Shown one piece after another: positions 61,902 through 64,000 of a DNA stretch of 64,000 nucleotides. The notes below the pieces were generated by a model. That model worked only from the letters and a program-made list of their open reading frames with translations, was not told the origin of the DNA and ran no database searches. This DNA is from Nymphaea colorata (taxonomy: Eukaryota > Streptophyta > Magnoliopsida > Nymphaeales > Nymphaeaceae). The stretch covers positions 19,782,581 to 19,846,580 of the forward strand of contig NC_045147.1 in assembly GCF_008831285.2 (NCBI RefSeq), written 5' to 3'. Position 1 is the first letter of the stretch; each line of letters begins with the position of its first letter. Position numbers and translations under genes: made by a program.

Positions 61902-63583
61902 CCTCAACTGCCCGCTTCTTCCCTTCACCTCCGATCGAAATATCCCGGTATCTGTTATGGCAAACTGTTTAGTACAGAGGAAACAAGTGGTCTTCTGTCA
62001 AGTTTGCGTGCATGTGCAGCAATGGGCATCTTCAGTCGAATGAAATAAATGCCATTCGAGATGTAAATTTGCAGGTGGTTCAATTCCGTGCACTTCGGTG
62101 TGCATGTGTATGTAGAGTTTTCACGTCTACATTTGTTTCTCAAGCTCTCTGATATGTAAGCCTGAGATGTTGGGTGGTTATGTAAAATCTGCAATGTCGT
62201 TAAATCTTTACCATCTTCAATTAAAATATGATAAAGATCATATCTGGTTACATATAAATATTACATCTTACTGATGAGATACAAAGGAAACTTTAAATAA
62301 AAAGTTCGAACCAAAGTCCGAGCCTAAATTTCACATAAAATTGAATTCAGTTGGATTTAACCCTCACGAACCAGTTACGGTTATGTAGACGTTTGTTATG
62401 TTTTATTAAATAGAACACTTCTTATTTTTAAATAAAAAGGGTTGAATCATATAGTTGGCAAACTTGTTGACCGATCGAATTCATTCATATACTTGGTTGT
62501 GATCCCAGGCTAGGTGATTGAGCACCAAACTCCGAAGGAATAAGGATTGAATAGTCTGACTCGCTCGATCGCTGACTCGGATCAGGATTTTGGGAACCAG
62601 GAACCAATTGATTTTTGGCAATACAATGCATTTCTCAAAAAGGAAGTGGTCATCAACCCGGGTTTGCATATAAACCAGTTGCATCGAACCGGGTAAAATA
62701 AAAATTTAAAATTCCTACCTGACTTAAGAGTCAATTTGTTGGCCCAACAACCTGACCATCTGCCGATCCAAATCCAAGTCTGAGTCAGAGGTTTGCCAAC
62801 CATTTAAATCATGATACCAAAATGCATTATCGACATCAGAAACAACTCTTTTGGGCCATTGAAAATCGTACGGACCTTAAATTTTATGTTTCATTATGTA
62901 TCTATAGAGTGAGGCAGACCCTTTGACGACCCGGGACGAGCCTTCACACCAAAGTTTGGCGCTAAAATTTTGAGGCAGTCGACGGGGAAGATCCCGCACG
63001 GCCCTTTTCTGCACCCCGCTACCTTTAAAATAACGACAGATTACCGGCTTTTTTCTCGGGGATTCCTGGTGGGTTTGAGCGATAAGGGGAGTGCAGGCTT
63101 GTCGTCGGTTTCTTGCCGAGACGGCGTCATGCTGGAAACATGAAGTAGTTGCCCTCTCTCTCCTTCTTCCCGCTCTCCCTCGCCCTCTTGCTGCCTGCCG
63201 CCTGGTTCTGTAAGCGAGGTAACCCCTTCTCCCCAAGTTCTGGTTTGTTTGTATAGATAGGGTGGCTTCTTTCTTTTGAGTCCGATGCCTCCAGCCTTTG
63301 GCTGATCTTTGAACTTGTATCATCCATTTTTCCTACTTAATGTTGGCGTAGTTTTTTTTATGCCACACATTTGTCAGAATCGCGGACCCTAATCCTGTTG
63401 GGCTGTAGCTCTCTATGCTAAATCGCGCTTCGGCTACCGCTGCTATCAATTGGAGCCCTTCCTTTTATTATGTTATCTTCTTGCGCATGGGGAAATCACT
63501 TGCGGAACCTAATCTTGTTAGAGAATCTCTTTCTCTTTTTCTCCTCTTGTTGTTTGGATGCAGAGGATTAATCTAGCGCAGAC
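61902..63583. other. Intergenic region and 5' leader of the last gene
   Basis: The left part holds the UGP3 3' UTR. About 62500-62800 has phrases such as GACTCGGATCAGGATT and AACCCGGGTTTGC, of a kind seen in worn plant transposons; no family assigned. At the right end a 5' UTR intron is plausible, from GCGAG/GTAACC near 63219 to GGATGCAG near 63563, just before the ATG at 63584. Confidence 0.4.
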
Positions 63584-64000
63584 ATGCTTTCGGATCTGGA
63601 CGCGATTGATGATGCCCTGGCTAATGCCGGTGGTGAGCATTCTTCCTGTTCGGAGAGATGGTCCTTTTTTTTTCCAGTTATATTTCTGATCTTTCAAGCG
63701 TCTGTTTTCTTGATAGCTCGGAATGCCAGTAAATTCCGCCCGAAGGTAGGCAAGTTGCTCGAGAAGAAAGCGGGTAAACCATCTGCTGCAGCCCGCAATG
63801 TTGACGCTCGGATGCCTAAGGAGTCGGCTTCAGTCCCACAAACCGATTCTCAGTTGCCTACTTCCCAAGTTGATGCTACACATGGTGTCCTAACCAATGG
63901 TGAGCTTGGGTTGCAGTTTAGTTATGGTTATTAATGTTTCTCTTTTCAGTTTTTAGTCTTCATTTTTTTCCGGTATTCATGCATGAATTTTGATAGGCCA
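63584..64000 (+). CDS. Probable TFIIIB subunit BDP1-like protein, 5' part only
   Basis: Two exons are visible, 63584-63632 and 63717-63899, the second followed by a donor GTGAGC; the gene runs off the window. They encode MLSDLDAIDDALANAG, then ARNASKFRPKVGKLLEKKAG and a Ser/Pro/Gln-rich stretch ending near GVLTN. The motif ARxxxKFxPKxxxxxxKK a few residues after a short acidic start is typical of plant BDP1 (TFIIIB B''), the RNA polymerase III initiation factor with a later SANT/Myb domain. That domain would lie outside the window, so the call rests on the N-terminus only. It could also be an unrelated nuclear protein. Confidence 0.5.

Overview
This is nuclear DNA from a flowering plant. The evidence is split genes with GT-AG and GC-AG introns, AT-rich intergenic DNA with small foldback elements, and plant-specific families: Cf-9-type receptor-like proteins, an IMK2-type receptor kinase, the DUF538 protein of the At5g01610 type, farnesol/phytol kinases with a plastid leader, and the plastid UDP-glucose pyrophosphorylase UGP3. 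The species cannot be fixed from sequence alone. Gene models come from reading both strands and joining exons by splice sites, reading frame and remembered family sequence; no search was run.

Layout. 0.7-9.2 kb: two tandem + strand leucine-rich-repeat receptor-like protein (RLP) genes; the first carries one premature TAG and the second is open throughout. 9.2-14.7 kb: no gene recognised. 14.7-15.4 kb (-): single-exon PRA1 family gene. 15.4-19.2 kb: no gene, small foldbacks and a doubtful gene scrap. 19.2-22.0 kb (-): IMK2-like LRR receptor pseudokinase with a GC-AG intron. 22-26.3 kb: intergenic, with a decayed LINE reverse-transcriptase piece. 26.3-27.0 kb (+): two-exon MEA1-like gene. 27-29.9 kb: intergenic, with an RNase H-like remnant on the - strand. 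29.9-33.7 kb (-): three-exon DUF538 gene with a duplicated block in intron 1. 36.5-40.6 kb and 44.1-47.4 kb (+): two tandem six-exon farnesol kinase (FOLK-like) genes made by a segmental duplication; between them lies about 1.3 kb of extreme purine/pyrimidine minisatellite bounded by possible terminal inverted repeats. 51.3-61.9 kb (+): a 17-exon UGP3 gene, also with one GC-AG intron. 63.6 kb to the end (+): the first exons of a gene that resembles TFIIIB subunit BDP1.

The genes do not form one pathway. FOLK and UGP3 both serve plastid lipid metabolism (prenyl alcohol salvage, UDP-glucose for sulfolipid), but nothing shows that their proximity matters. The most notable points are: the second FOLK copy keeps every catalytic exon but has lost the start of the N-terminal leader; both FOLK copies share an unusually conserved palindromic, exon-like block in intron 4; and a MITE sits in intron 4 of one copy, with what looks like the empty site in the other. 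No virus-derived element was recognised.
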